A DNA stretch of 64,000 bases from Planctomycetota bacterium. GTDB lineage: Bacteria > Planctomycetota > Phycisphaerae > UBA1845. The DNA lies in the NCBI GenBank assembly GCA_030616775.1, contig JAUWWQ010000001.1:113419-177418 (forward strand), in the 5' to 3' direction. How positions within the stretch are numbered: position 1 is the stretch's first letter; every line of letters begins with the position of its first letter. A program made the translations under genes and the position numbers. The notes under the pieces are model-generated. The model had not been told where the DNA came from and did no database searches. It was given only the letters and a program-made list of their open reading frames with translations. Positions 45,600 through 53,554 of the stretch are shown here, piece after piece.

Positions 45600-46874
45600 T
45601 CATGGGTCGCGTGTCGCGTCGCCATCGGTGATTCCGAGTGGATCGTAGCCCGCTATCTGAAAGGGCGAGAGACGCCACAGACCGCCCAGTGCATCGTAGT
45701 ACGGCTCGGTGATGGCACGCTTGATGGTGGCCTCGTCGCATCGCAGCGGATCATAAGTGATGCGGGCCTTGGCGGCGCCGGGATCAGGCCACGCTTCCAG
45801 CCTGATATAGCCTGGAATCTCGAACACGTCGTCACGCTCAAGGTAGTACATCAGCAAGTTGGCGTTGCCGCGGCAGGCAAGATTGTGGATTCTCAGTTCA
45901 GCGGTAGCCGTCGTTGCGGGCTCCCGACCGCGCGTCTTGGCGAACGATGGCAGCGGGAACAGATAACTCGCGGCTACGGCCGTTGCCGTGCAAAAGAGCA
46001 GAACGGCGATCAGGATCCCCACCGGCCACCGGCGTCCTACCCATCCGGGCGGTCCCCAGCTCACGACTCCGGTTTCTCCGGCGGGGCACGCCTCGACGCA
46101 ACTCAGGCACGAAAGGCATCGTGCGGCTGTCACCTGCCGGACGTTGTGAACCGGAATCGCCATCGGACAGGCGATCGCACACTTGCCGCAGTCGACGCAG
46201 GCCTCCTCGTTGCGTGTGATGCGTGTAAACCCGAAACGCGAAAAAGGATTGAGTACGGCCGCCAGCGGACAAAGCCAGCGGCAGAACGGCAGGACAACAA
46301 TCAGCGATCCGGCGATGATTCCGCCGCTCACAACGTACGCCCAGAAGGTAATGTCCTCGCCGTGTCGGCTGATCAGGGCGTAACACGGGCCAAACCCTCT
46401 GAACACCAACTCAGCGGACTTGTAGGTGAAGTACAGAATGATCGCCACAAGCGGGTACTTCAGGAGAGACAACGTCCGATCAAGCTTGTGGGGAAGCCTT
46501 ACCGGCCTGACACCTAACCGGGCGGCGCCTTGTTGGAGCCACTCCGAGATGGTGCCGATCGGACACATGTATCCGCAGAATGCCCGGCGAAGTGCCAACG
46601 TCATGACCAGGACGCCCGCCAGGATGTAGAAGTTCGAGACCGCGAGAGAGCACGTCAGGTTGCCCTCGGTGACGTACGTATGGAGCGCCTCGACGCCGCC
46701 AAACGGACACCACCGCTCGGCGTTGCCCCGAAACACGAAGACGCCGGCAACCGTCAAAGTCAAAAAGCCGAATTGGACGACTCGTCGCGCAGTTATCATG
46801 CCAGCCCAGGTAGGTCGCTTGCGGGTGGTTGCTCGGTGGTCAGTGATTGCCCCGGCGACTCCGTGCCACGTCAT
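45600..46874 (-). CDS. NapH/CcoG-like polyferredoxin membrane protein with degenerate HMA-like C-terminal domain, 424 aa
   Basis: Start at 46874; an ATG at 46799 (MITARRVVQFG) would fit the first helix better and is an alternative. Helices include VVQFGFLTLTVAGVFVFRG, NFYILAGVLVMTLAL, YPLVAIILYFTYKSAEL and GGIIAGSLIVVLPFCRWLCP. NapH-type cysteine motifs are WCPFGG, FCGYMCPIG and FCRWLCPLA. Two [4Fe-4S] ferredoxin sites follow: CVDCGKCAIACP and CLSCLSCVEACP. The last ~100 residues resemble a heavy-metal-associated fold, but the metal loop reads ACRGNANLL with one Cys. It probably transfers electrons from quinol across the membrane; partner unknown. Shares an operon with the upstream TPR gene. 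Confidence 0.75.
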   Translation of the reverse strand: MTWHGVAGAITDHRATTRKRPTWAGMITARRVVQFGFLTLTVAGVFVFRGNAERWCPFGGVEALHTYVTEGNLTCSLAVSNFYILAGVLVMTLALRRAFCGYMCPIGTISEWLQQGAARLGVRPVRLPHKLDRTLSLLKYPLVAIILYFTYKSAELVFRGFGPCYALISRHGEDITFWAYVVSGGIIAGSLIVVLPFCRWLCPLAAVLNPFSRFGFTRITRNEEACVDCGKCAIACPMAIPVHNVRQVTAARCLSCLSCVEACPAGETGVVSWGPPGWVGRRWPVGILIAVLLFCTATAVAASYLFPLPSFAKTRGREPATTATAELRIHNLACRGNANLLMYYLERDDVFEIPGYIRLEAWPDPGAAKARITYDPLRCDEATIKRAITEPYYDALGGLWRLSPFQIAGYDPLGITDGDATRDP

Positions 46875-46895
46875 CGCCCACTACGGCATACTCTT

Positions 46896-47756
46896 CTATT
46901 CCTTTCCGCTCCCGCAGCCGCACTTGGCTCGCCTCGGGCAGTTGCCGCACGCCGGACCTTTGCTGCACTTGGACTCCTCGATGGTGGACTGGGTCTTAAG
47001 GGCTTCGGAGAAATCAGCGCTGCTCGTAAGCGCGGTAAAATCCTTGCAGTCTTTGGCTTCGGCTTTGAGCGAGTCAAGCCGGCTGGGAGGCGTGAGTCCA
47101 AAGGACCGGGTCAATGCCTCGAGCGACCCTTGCGAGTCACCGGTCAGTGCGCGCAGACAGGCGAGTTCATAGAAGACACGTGGGCCCGCGTCGTTCTCGA
47201 CGTTCACCATTCGCGCAATTGCCTTCGCCTCATCGATCCGTCCCTGGCGGGCGAGCGCAAGCCCCAGAAGAACGCTCGTTCGTGGGTTTGCATCCTCCTT
47301 GCCCAGACCGCCGAGGACCTCAACGGCCTCGGCGTTCTTGCCCAGGGCGAGGAGGGTCTCAGCCAGCATGACGGCAGAGTCCGGCGCGAGGTGCTGCTGG
47401 TGAATCTTCCGGTCCAAGGGCAGGGACTCGGAGTAGACTCTGTGGTTGTAGTAGAACGTGCGAAGTGCCCGCGCCATCGACATCCACTGATCCGGGTCCT
47501 GCTCCTTCTCGATCCCTTCCCGCATCCGGATGACCTGGCGAAGCATGCCAAAGGTCTGCTGGTACTCCTGGTTGCTCGCGTCGGTCCTGGCGGCCGTTCT
47601 GAACGCCTGCAACGCTTCGTCGAACTTGACCTCGGCGAGTAACGCCTTACCGTCCGTGAACACTCTCGCCGCGTCTTCTGCCGGCCCTGCCAAGACAGGC
47701 ACGCACGCCAGCGCAACGCACCCAATCAGAAACTCCACGACTACTTTGTGCCGCAT
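46896..47756 (-). CDS. Secreted TPR protein with Cys-rich C-terminus, 286 aa
   Basis: ATG 47756 is eight bases after AAGGAG. Signal peptide (VVVEFLIGCVALACVPVLAG), then TPR-like helices (DGKALLAEVKFDEALQAFRTA, SAVMLAETLLALGKNAEAVEV, SVLLGLALARQGRIDEAKAI). The tail CSKGPACGNCPRRAKCGCGSG has six Cys in about 20 residues, suggesting a metal or Fe-S site. It ends 21 bp before the NapH-like gene, so the two probably work together in a periplasmic redox or metal-handling role. Confidence 0.7.
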   Translation of the reverse strand: MRHKVVVEFLIGCVALACVPVLAGPAEDAARVFTDGKALLAEVKFDEALQAFRTAARTDASNQEYQQTFGMLRQVIRMREGIEKEQDPDQWMSMARALRTFYYNHRVYSESLPLDRKIHQQHLAPDSAVMLAETLLALGKNAEAVEVLGGLGKEDANPRTSVLLGLALARQGRIDEAKAIARMVNVENDAGPRVFYELACLRALTGDSQGSLEALTRSFGLTPPSRLDSLKAEAKDCKDFTALTSSADFSEALKTQSTIEESKCSKGPACGNCPRRAKCGCGSGKE

Positions 47757-48207
47757 CAAATGATCTCCTTAGAAAGTCCCCTTCCTCCGCCGGCCCCACG
47801 GGGGCTTCGGCGCCTTCGGTCGGACCCAGGTTCGGGCCGCACCCGGCCTTGTGTGGATCTGTACAATCCTCGAGGTCAGGTCCTACGTGATAATCGTAAC
47901 AAATTCCGCACCGTAGGGCCAACAGCCAGGGAGCTAACACTGCGAATCTGGCCGACTCCCCCCGGACCATGACCCGGCCCAGGCCGCAGGTGCGTCCAAT
48001 TGTCGCCTCCCCGGGCCTGAAAACCCGCTGAAATCGGCGCCGAGACGTGTGGCACCCAAGCAAACGGCATCCGTGGAATGCAGTCTGCTCGCGCGTCCGG
48101 CAGGCGGCGAAAAAGTGCTTTCGCAAATCCAACACCAAGATGTTTACGTCGGGGTCCTTCGCCGCTTTGCTGCGTAAGGATCCAGTGATAAACGCCAACT
48201 GGAACGG
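47757..48207. other. Intergenic region, no gene supported
   Basis: About 450 bp. It includes the ribosome binding site of the TPR gene. One minus-strand frame here has a short hydrophobic segment followed by a Cys, but it runs on into the TPR gene and was rejected (see below). No repeat was seen. Confidence 0.4.
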
Positions 48208-48885
48208 CTATGGCAAGCTCGTGGCCGTGAGCGATGTTGGCAGCGCTTGCAGCACTGCGGCCATCGGGAAATGGCGCCCCGGACATTGTGTCTTGCCCGT
48301 GACGGCGCCGTGGGTCGTCACCCGCGACGGTGGGATTCGACAAGTGTGACAAAGGAACCGTAGCAGTTGCTCAAGCGATTTGAGCTGTCCGGCGGTCGGC
48401 TTAGTCTTGTTGAAGTTGCCCACCAGGCATATTCCGATACCGTGCTCGTTGTAGTAATTGCTGGGCGTTTTGCAGTGAGCGCCGTGTTTCTGTTTGTGCC
48501 AACGTGATCCCGCCTCGACGTATCCGTCAGGCGTATCCGTCCCGTTGCCAATCACAAAATGATACCCGAGCTCATCCCAGCCGTTCCTGGACCTGTGGTG
48601 TTTGTCGAACGTCCTGGCCCCGCCGACAGCCGTCGCGCTATGGTGCAGCACAATGGTCGTCCATCGCGTGCTGATTGGCCGCCTGTACGGGTTCCACGAC
48701 CGATCATAGTGGAGCGGGGTTCCGTCGGCCTGGCGGAGGGAAGCCCGACGAGGAGATGCGGGGTCAGGTTGTGGGCGAACCGAGTAGACTGGGTAGAGCG
48801 ATGTTGACGGCTGCACCGGGGCGTCGGATACGCACGCAACTCCGCAGGCACCAAGAAGCGAAGTCGCAAAAATGAATCGCCGCAC
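48208..48885 (-). CDS. N-acetylmuramoyl-L-alanine amidase (Amidase_2/PGRP fold) lipoprotein-like, 225 aa
   Basis: GTG start at 48885 gives a hydrophobic leader with Cys (RRFIFATSLLGACGVACVSD), a plausible lipoprotein signal. The amidase domain has zinc ligands typical of T7-lysozyme/AmpD-like enzymes: WTTIVLHHSATAVGG, DELGYHFVIGNG, and THGAVTGKTQCPGRHF. It cleaves the amide between MurNAc and L-Ala of peptidoglycan, or binds it. GIGICLVGNFNKTKPTAGQ is also characteristic of this family. Monocistronic; divergent from the FlgM-like gene. Confidence 0.88.
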   Translation of the reverse strand: MRRFIFATSLLGACGVACVSDAPVQPSTSLYPVYSVRPQPDPASPRRASLRQADGTPLHYDRSWNPYRRPISTRWTTIVLHHSATAVGGARTFDKHHRSRNGWDELGYHFVIGNGTDTPDGYVEAGSRWHKQKHGAHCKTPSNYYNEHGIGICLVGNFNKTKPTAGQLKSLEQLLRFLCHTCRIPPSRVTTHGAVTGKTQCPGRHFPMAAVLQALPTSLTATSLP

Positions 48886-49168
48886 GCATGGACCCCCGAA
48901 AACCGGCAGCCTGTCAGGAAAGAACCCAAAACCTCCGCCAAGGTTATCGGTCAAGACCCCCCTTGGCGTCAAGGAAAAAGACGGCACCGCCGTCGCGCGG
49001 CGCGGCAGTACACCGCGTCTGTCCGCGATCAACGGTCCACGGCGGCTGTGAATATCGGAACAAGCTCAACTGCCTTCAGCGCCCAGACGATACCGATTTT
49101 AGACGAACGTGCCCGAAATGGGGACGGAATGACTGATGCCGCTGCACCGGCAAGCGGAGACGATTGAC

Positions 49169-49444
49169 ATGGCTCCCCGGACGATAGTGCTCAGGCAACA
49201 TGAGCCCAGAGATTCGCTCGCCGAGGACCTGCAACGGTGGAAGGAGATGGTGCGAAGGCTTCCTGCGGTGCGCGTCGAAAAGGTGGTGATGATGCGTGCC
49301 GCGTTACGTAGTAATTCGTACGACGACGAGCACATCCTCGGGCACACGGTCGCTCAACTGAGCAACGACATTGGCATGTTGTGCCGTCGGGAATTGATGG
49401 AAGGCCACGGCAGCGACCGACCCAACGTACCTAACGGCGTATAA
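49169..49444 (+). CDS. FlgM-like small protein (possible anti-sigma-28), 91 aa
   Basis: ATG 49169 follows GGAG by nine bases. The central part, AVRVEKVVMMRAALRSNSYD and then DEHILGHTVAQLSNDI, fits the FlgM C-terminal pattern R-x-E-K-V-x-x-L+-x-A-I-x-x-G-x-Y ending in an A-x-x-L-L-like helix. FlgM binds FliA until the flagellar hook is finished. No flagellar genes are near, and the protein is short, so this is a suggestion from pattern only. It converges on the zinc-ribbon gene with an 8-bp gap. Confidence 0.45.
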   Translation: MAPRTIVLRQHEPRDSLAEDLQRWKEMVRRLPAVRVEKVVMMRAALRSNSYDDEHILGHTVAQLSNDIGMLCRRELMEGHGSDRPNVPNGV

Positions 49445-49452
49445 CCTGCGCC

Positions 49453-50202
49453 CTATGCTCGGGAGCGCTGCGTTTCCGGGCTTTCCAGATAGAGGATCCG
49501 GCCGCACACCTTGCAGACTTGCAGTTCGTCACGCGTCTGCAGCGCATTGACCACCTCGAGCGTTACCGTGATGTTGCAACCTGAACAGATGTATTCGTCT
49601 CTCTTGGGGTGCAGCTTGGCAATGGGAACCATTGCCTCACCGTCAAGGTGCTCGGCGACACGAGTGAAGCTGGCCAGGGCGCTGGGCGGGACCCTCTCTG
49701 CGCACTCCTCGCGATCGGCCCTCAGGCCGTCATGCTGCGGTTGGCATTCAGCGTCGTAACCACGGAACGCCTCTTCGGCACGTGTGACGTCTTCCAGCAA
49801 TCGAGCTTTTTCAGCTTCGATCGTAGCAGCCTCGTTCTTGAGGTTTTGAACCAGATCCATCAGTTGGAGAATCTCTGTTTCCATCTTGGCATTATCGGCC
49901 TTTTCGGTGTTCATCGCGGTGAGGATGGCCGCGTATTCTCTGTTCGTTTTGGCCCTGTTTAGTAGCTGGCGATGCCGGTTGATTAAATCTTCGCGGGAGC
50001 TGGCCTCAAGTTGGAGGGTATCGAGTCTGACCTGACGCTCGCGGATGGTCTGGCGGTTCTGTTGGGATTTCTCTTCGGCGGTTTTGACCTGACGTTTGTA
50101 GTACTCGACGCGGCGTGCCTTGGCATCTCTCTTGCGTCGGATGTCGGCAAGTTGTAATTCGACGGCTTGTAAGCGGTGCAGCGCTTCCAGCGTTTCACCC
50201 AT
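49453..50202 (-). CDS. Coiled-coil protein with C-terminal C4 zinc ribbon (DUF164/CT398-like), 249 aa
   Basis: ATG 50202 (MGETLEALHRLQAVELQL). Residues 10-175 are a long antiparallel coiled coil (DIRRKRDAKARRVEYYKRQV; NRAKTNREYAAILTAMNTEK is the conserved NREY hairpin). The last 50 residues form a zinc ribbon with CSGC and CKVC (YICSGCNITVTLEVVN, LQVCKVCGRILYLE). These proteins are widespread; a role in nucleic-acid or membrane-linked processes has been proposed for relatives without a settled function. No partner gene adjacent. Confidence 0.88.
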   Translation of the reverse strand: MGETLEALHRLQAVELQLADIRRKRDAKARRVEYYKRQVKTAEEKSQQNRQTIRERQVRLDTLQLEASSREDLINRHRQLLNRAKTNREYAAILTAMNTEKADNAKMETEILQLMDLVQNLKNEAATIEAEKARLLEDVTRAEEAFRGYDAECQPQHDGLRADREECAERVPPSALASFTRVAEHLDGEAMVPIAKLHPKRDEYICSGCNITVTLEVVNALQTRDELQVCKVCGRILYLESPETQRSRA

Positions 50203-50755
50203 TCACGGCTCCGTTGGCCAAGCTGGCCACCTTGCTCGGCTCGCCACCATCGGACGAGCGATCCCATCTATTATGCCCCAACTCGAGGCTCGATGCAAGG
50301 GCGGAATATAAGTTCGATGGGGTGCATCCCAAAAAAGGTGGCAAGCCGCATATGGTGTGGCACAGTCTCGCGCAGCGAGGCCGTGGGCTGACCCTTGCAT
50401 GGCCTGTCCCGCCTGCGGCGGGTCAGACCGTGCCTCCCCCGATGGGCTGCACCCGACGGGTGTGACAGTCCGCGGTGGCCGTGGACGAACGACCGGTTCG
50501 ATCGGCTGCTTCCTCGCAGCGCAACGAAGGTTCTTGACAGTGGCGGTGGCGCTTCCCCGGACCACTCGCCTGTTCCTCAGGACGACCCGGCTTGTCGCCC
50601 AAATGTGCCAAGTTGGCGTCAAGTTCATCCCGTGACGCCTTGGTGTCCGCGGAGGCACCGGCCGTCCATAGAGGGCCACGCACGACGGGTGCATCCCGAA
50701 GTCACCGATCTGCGGACCGAATCCGGGCTTGTCGAATGGCCGGTTGTGGTGCAAT
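50203..50755. other. Intergenic region with GC-rich hairpins
   Basis: About 550 bp without a supported gene. A small perfect hairpin CCCGCC-TGC-GGCGGG (50408-50422) and a short CACCC/GGGTG inverted repeat (50450-50462) are present. Frames spanning the region are rich in Arg/Pro without motifs. Confidence 0.45.
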
Positions 50756-51181
50756 ATGTCTAGCAGCACGAAGGTGACAGCGGCCAACCGCCGGCGAGTC
50801 ATTTCGGCATGCAAAGGTGGGCAAGTAGGAGCTGTCGGCGGGCACACGGGATTGAATATCTTCATCGATTCCGGGTTGGTATCGCTGCACCCGGACGGGA
50901 AAGGCGGTTTACGGCAGGCGGCCTTTGAAACTTCACGAGACAAGTTCATCGGATGGGGGTTCGATCAGAACAAGCTCAGCGGGCCGGTGGAGTCACACTT
51001 GCCGCTGGCGCTCGGACCATTGAGCCAGTCGAAGCTGATGGTCCTTCCCGGAAAGGTCGGCGATAGGGACTTCGGCAGCGTTCGCATTGACGGTCTGCTG
51101 AGCCACGCGTTTCTCAAACAATATACCTGGACCTTGGATTTCGTAGAGCGGGACTACGTCTTTTCGTCGAAATCTGATTAA
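50756..51181 (+). CDS. Retropepsin-like aspartic protease-related protein, possibly truncated, 141 aa
   Basis: ATG 50756 chosen; the frame is open to 50729. Two segments recall retropepsin-like domains: NIFIDSGLVSL where D-T/S-G would be the catalytic motif, and VRIDGLLSHAFLKQYTWTLDF where the family has I-D-G-I-L-G-x-x-F-L and a V-x-I-D-F strand. The spacing is short, there is no signal peptide, and the second flap region is weak, so it may be a remnant. It lies before the old integrase fragment at the tRNA site. Low confidence in function, fair confidence that it is or was coding. Confidence 0.4.
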   Translation: MSSSTKVTAANRRRVISACKGGQVGAVGGHTGLNIFIDSGLVSLHPDGKGGLRQAAFETSRDKFIGWGFDQNKLSGPVESHLPLALGPLSQSKLMVLPGKVGDRDFGSVRIDGLLSHAFLKQYTWTLDFVERDYVFSSKSD

Positions 51182-51348
51182 ACTCCGCTGTCCAAATGTT
51201 CCGCGCAGGTGGCAGACGGGATGCCGACTACTTGAAGAGTTCTCTCCGCTGCCGCGAACTTCCAGCGCGTCGTGCAAGGTCATCGAACTGGTCACGCGGT
51301 TGAACGGAGCCCGCCAGAGTGGTTCACTTCGGGCTCCCAAACCGGCCC

Positions 51349-51615
51349 ACGCCGTTTACGCTGCACACCTTCCGTCAGAGCAGCGGCCAGGACCACGCGG
51401 GCAACGGAACGCCCGGGCACGTGCTGCAGAAGCTGATGGGACATGCTTCGATCATGACCATCAGGTAGTCCTACCTGTGGGTCGGCGACGCCAACGAACG
51501 TGAGGCGACGGGCCGCTACGGGAGGCTGCTGGCGGGACCGGACTCCGGGTTGGATTCTGGCGACGAAACTGACGCTAAAATGACGTCGGACGGCTTGAGG
51601 AGGTGGCGAGGATAG
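51349..51615 (+). pseudogene. Remnant of a tyrosine integrase C-terminus with an in-frame TAG
   Basis: The frame reads TPFTLHTFRQSSGQDHAGNG, then TPGHVLQKLMGHASIMTIR, a TAG at 51466-51468, then SYLWVGDANEREATGRYGRLL and a final stop at 51613-51615. It aligns with the catalytic region of the intact integrase at 51840 (APFTLHTFRKSFAQNHADAG, LARLLGHSNTRVTMQFY), keeping the H-x-x-R and L-M-G-H boxes, with the stop just before the tyrosine segment. No N-terminal part is recognisable upstream. It sits on the opposite side of the tRNA gene and points toward it, as expected from an older element at this site. Confidence 0.75.
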
Positions 51616-51618
51616 TCA

Positions 51619-51647
51619 TTGACAGGCTGGAGTGTCTGATCTCTAAT
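51619..51647 (+). promoter_or_regulatory. Promoter of tRNA-Val
   Basis: TTGACA (51619-51624), a 17-bp spacer and TCTAAT (51642-51647) match the sigma70 consensus closely and end 15 bp before the tRNA. Intact promoter sequence suggests the tRNA is expressed despite integrations next to it. Confidence 0.7.
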
Positions 51648-51661
51648 AGTCCACCGCATCG

Positions 51662-51735
51662 GGGCGATTAGCTCAGTCGGCTAGAGCGCCTGCTCGACAC
51701 GCAGGAGGTCACAGGTTCAAGTCCTGTATCGCCCA
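51662..51735 (+). tRNA. tRNA-Val (anticodon GAC)
   Basis: The acceptor stem GGGCGAT/ATCGCCC, D-arm beginning TAGCTCAGTCGGCTAGAGC, anticodon stem CCTGC/GCAGG and T-arm ACAGG-TTCAAGT-CCTGT all pair. The seven-base anticodon loop is TCGACAC, which puts GAC at 34-36 and reads Val codons. Position 33 is then C instead of the near-universal U. CCA is not encoded. The 3' end is the probable attachment site of the integrase encoded 105 bp downstream. Confidence 0.9.
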
Positions 51736-51839
51736 TTGACATAACCCTTTTGCTCGCAACGACTTACGCTTCGGCGTAGGGTGCAGGATTCCACCGACAA
51801 GCCCCAAAAGTGTCACCGCTGTGTCTCCGAGTGAAGGAA

Positions 51840-53096
51840 TCACACCACGTCTTTAGTCCTGCGGTTCCTATCGAACAGGTGGTTCATGGCCTCAGCAGCC
51901 GCCTGCTCGTTGGCATCGGTGGCCTTTTGATAGAACTGCATGGTCACCCGGGTATTGCTGTGGCCGAGCAGCCTGGCCAGGGTTCGGGGTGGTGTGCCGG
52001 CATCAGCGTGGTTTTGGGCAAAGCTCTTGCGGAACGTGTGCAGCGTAAACGGGGCGGTTAACTCAACGCCTGCTTTGCGGAGGTACGCCTTCGTATCTCG
52101 CAGGAGGTTGTTCGTCATGTTCCGGTTCTGCCAGGGGCGCCAAGCATGGCCACCCCACGGCTGGTGTTCCCGGCATAATTGCCAATACTCCTGAACACGT
52201 CGGAACCGCTCCGGCGTCAGTACCAGGAATCCGCCAGATTTGAACGATTGCCGCATGGCCTCGGTCAGGTCCGGGACCGCCGCCTCAGGGATGGGCACAG
52301 TGCGCTCCTTACTCTCTACGGATTGTCCTTCAGCCTTGACTGTAAACGGAGGCAGGCCCTCCGTTGGCGCACGGTTCACAACGCGCACACGCCGGCGCGC
52401 TAGGTCTACGGTGGCAGCCATCATGTTCCAGGCTTCGCCCGGCCTAAGACCGGCGCCGTACATCAGCCAGTAGCACGCCCGTTGGCGCACGCTTGGGACC
52501 GCTGCCAGCAACATCACGAACTCGTCTGCGGTTAGGTGATGCCACGGGCGGCCCTTCGGGTTGATCTTTAGCGCTGAGTTGCCACGAACATGCGATCCGC
52601 TGAACGGGTTGCGGTCGATGTAGCCCCACTGAACAGCTGCACCGAAGATGGCCCGGCAGTGGATCAGGTGGCGAGCCTTGGACCAGCTCGACAGCTCACC
52701 CGGGCGGCCGTCTCGACGCTTACGAGTAGCCAAAAAGGCCTCCGCGTAGCGCTGCTGGATGGTACGCACCTTGCGCGTGCAGCCGAAGTATTCGAGTAGC
52801 TGGTTCGTGGTGTTGCCATAGCCGATCTGCGAAGCGTAACTCAAGCCGGCCAGGCGGGCTTCCTCGAACTCGGCAAGCAGGCGACCCAAGGTTACGTCGA
52901 TAGGCAGGTCCTGTGGCACACCCTCGTCGAGTTGATGCTGCTTCTCGATCAAGAAGGCCTTAGCATCCCGGCTTTGCCGGAACGATCGCCCGGAGCGTTT
53001 CTGCTTGCCGGTGTCGGGGTCGGGCTCGCCGTACCAACGGACCACCCAAGGGCTCCTGCGATTTGGCTCATTCAGTAACAGCACCCGAGTGATCAT
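51840..53096 (-). CDS. int: Tyrosine-type site-specific integrase, 418 aa
   Basis: ATG 53096 is seven bases after AAGGGG. The N-terminal Arm/SAM-like region (residues 1-170) precedes the catalytic domain. The catalytic set is complete: Arg218 (YGAGLRPGEAW), Lys263 (SVESKERTVPIP), His353 and Arg356 (TLHTFRKSF), His379 (ARLLGHSNTRV) and Tyr389 (TMQFYQKATD). It recombines attP with an attB site, here most likely the 3' end of the adjacent tRNA-Val. It reads toward the tRNA, a common arrangement, and is separated by 224 bp from the excisionase-like gene. Confidence 0.93.
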   Translation of the reverse strand: MITRVLLLNEPNRRSPWVVRWYGEPDPDTGKQKRSGRSFRQSRDAKAFLIEKQHQLDEGVPQDLPIDVTLGRLLAEFEEARLAGLSYASQIGYGNTTNQLLEYFGCTRKVRTIQQRYAEAFLATRKRRDGRPGELSSWSKARHLIHCRAIFGAAVQWGYIDRNPFSGSHVRGNSALKINPKGRPWHHLTADEFVMLLAAVPSVRQRACYWLMYGAGLRPGEAWNMMAATVDLARRRVRVVNRAPTEGLPPFTVKAEGQSVESKERTVPIPEAAVPDLTEAMRQSFKSGGFLVLTPERFRRVQEYWQLCREHQPWGGHAWRPWQNRNMTNNLLRDTKAYLRKAGVELTAPFTLHTFRKSFAQNHADAGTPPRTLARLLGHSNTRVTMQFYQKATDANEQAAAEAMNHLFDRNRRTKDVV

Positions 53097-53320
53097 AACA
53101 TGCCCCTTCGCAGGCCATTTCCGGCGCCTCCGCCACTTCTAGCCCATCCCGCTTGCTTCAGGCCCGCCAGCAAGCCGAAATCGCCTGTGTCGGCCTCCTG
53201 GCATTGCACCCAGCTGTGCCATGCCCCGACGATCGCTCTTCTCACGCCGGGATGCAAGTCGAATCGTCCAGAAAGTGTCATAAAAGTGACACTTATCTTC
53301 GATCCCGGTGTCAGGCTTTG

Positions 53321-53554
53321 TCATCGCTGCTTGCTACGTCTTGTGCGATTCCTGCTGGTTCGAGCCGTTGTGGACCGCGAGGCCACGAAGTCCAGCATGT
53401 CGTCCGCCCTAAACCGCCGTTCCCGCCCGATCCGGATGGTCGCCAGCTCGTGAGCGTGGACGTAGCGTTCAACGGTCTCCACGGAGCACCGCAACACGGC
53501 AGCCACCTCTTCCGTGGTCATGACCAACGGCAACGGCTGAAGCGGCGTGGACAT
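53321..53554 (-). CDS. Excisionase-like helix-turn-helix protein, 77 aa
   Basis: ATG 53554 overlaps the primase-gene stop; a GTG at 53557 is an alternative. MTTEEVAAVLRCSVETVERYVHAHELATIR with IGRERRFRADDML is the MerR-like excisionase family fold (HTH_17). The C-terminus is basic (TSRNRTRRSKQR). In mobile elements such proteins direct excision or regulate early transcription. Placement between the integrase and replication gene supports an Xis-like role. Confidence 0.8.
   Translation of the reverse strand: MSTPLQPLPLVMTTEEVAAVLRCSVETVERYVHAHELATIRIGRERRFRADDMLDFVASRSTTARTSRNRTRRSKQR

Noticed and set aside
47647..48198. A minus-strand ORF with a short hydrophobic segment and Cys, possibly a small lipoprotein
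   Set aside because: It runs far into the TPR gene in another frame, has no ribosome binding site at the plausible internal start, and the hydrophobic part is short.
51765..51778. TACGC-TTCG-GCGTA stem-loop after tRNA-Val as a terminator
   Set aside because: The stem is only 5 bp and there is no T-run after it; it may still aid processing but is not supported as a terminator.
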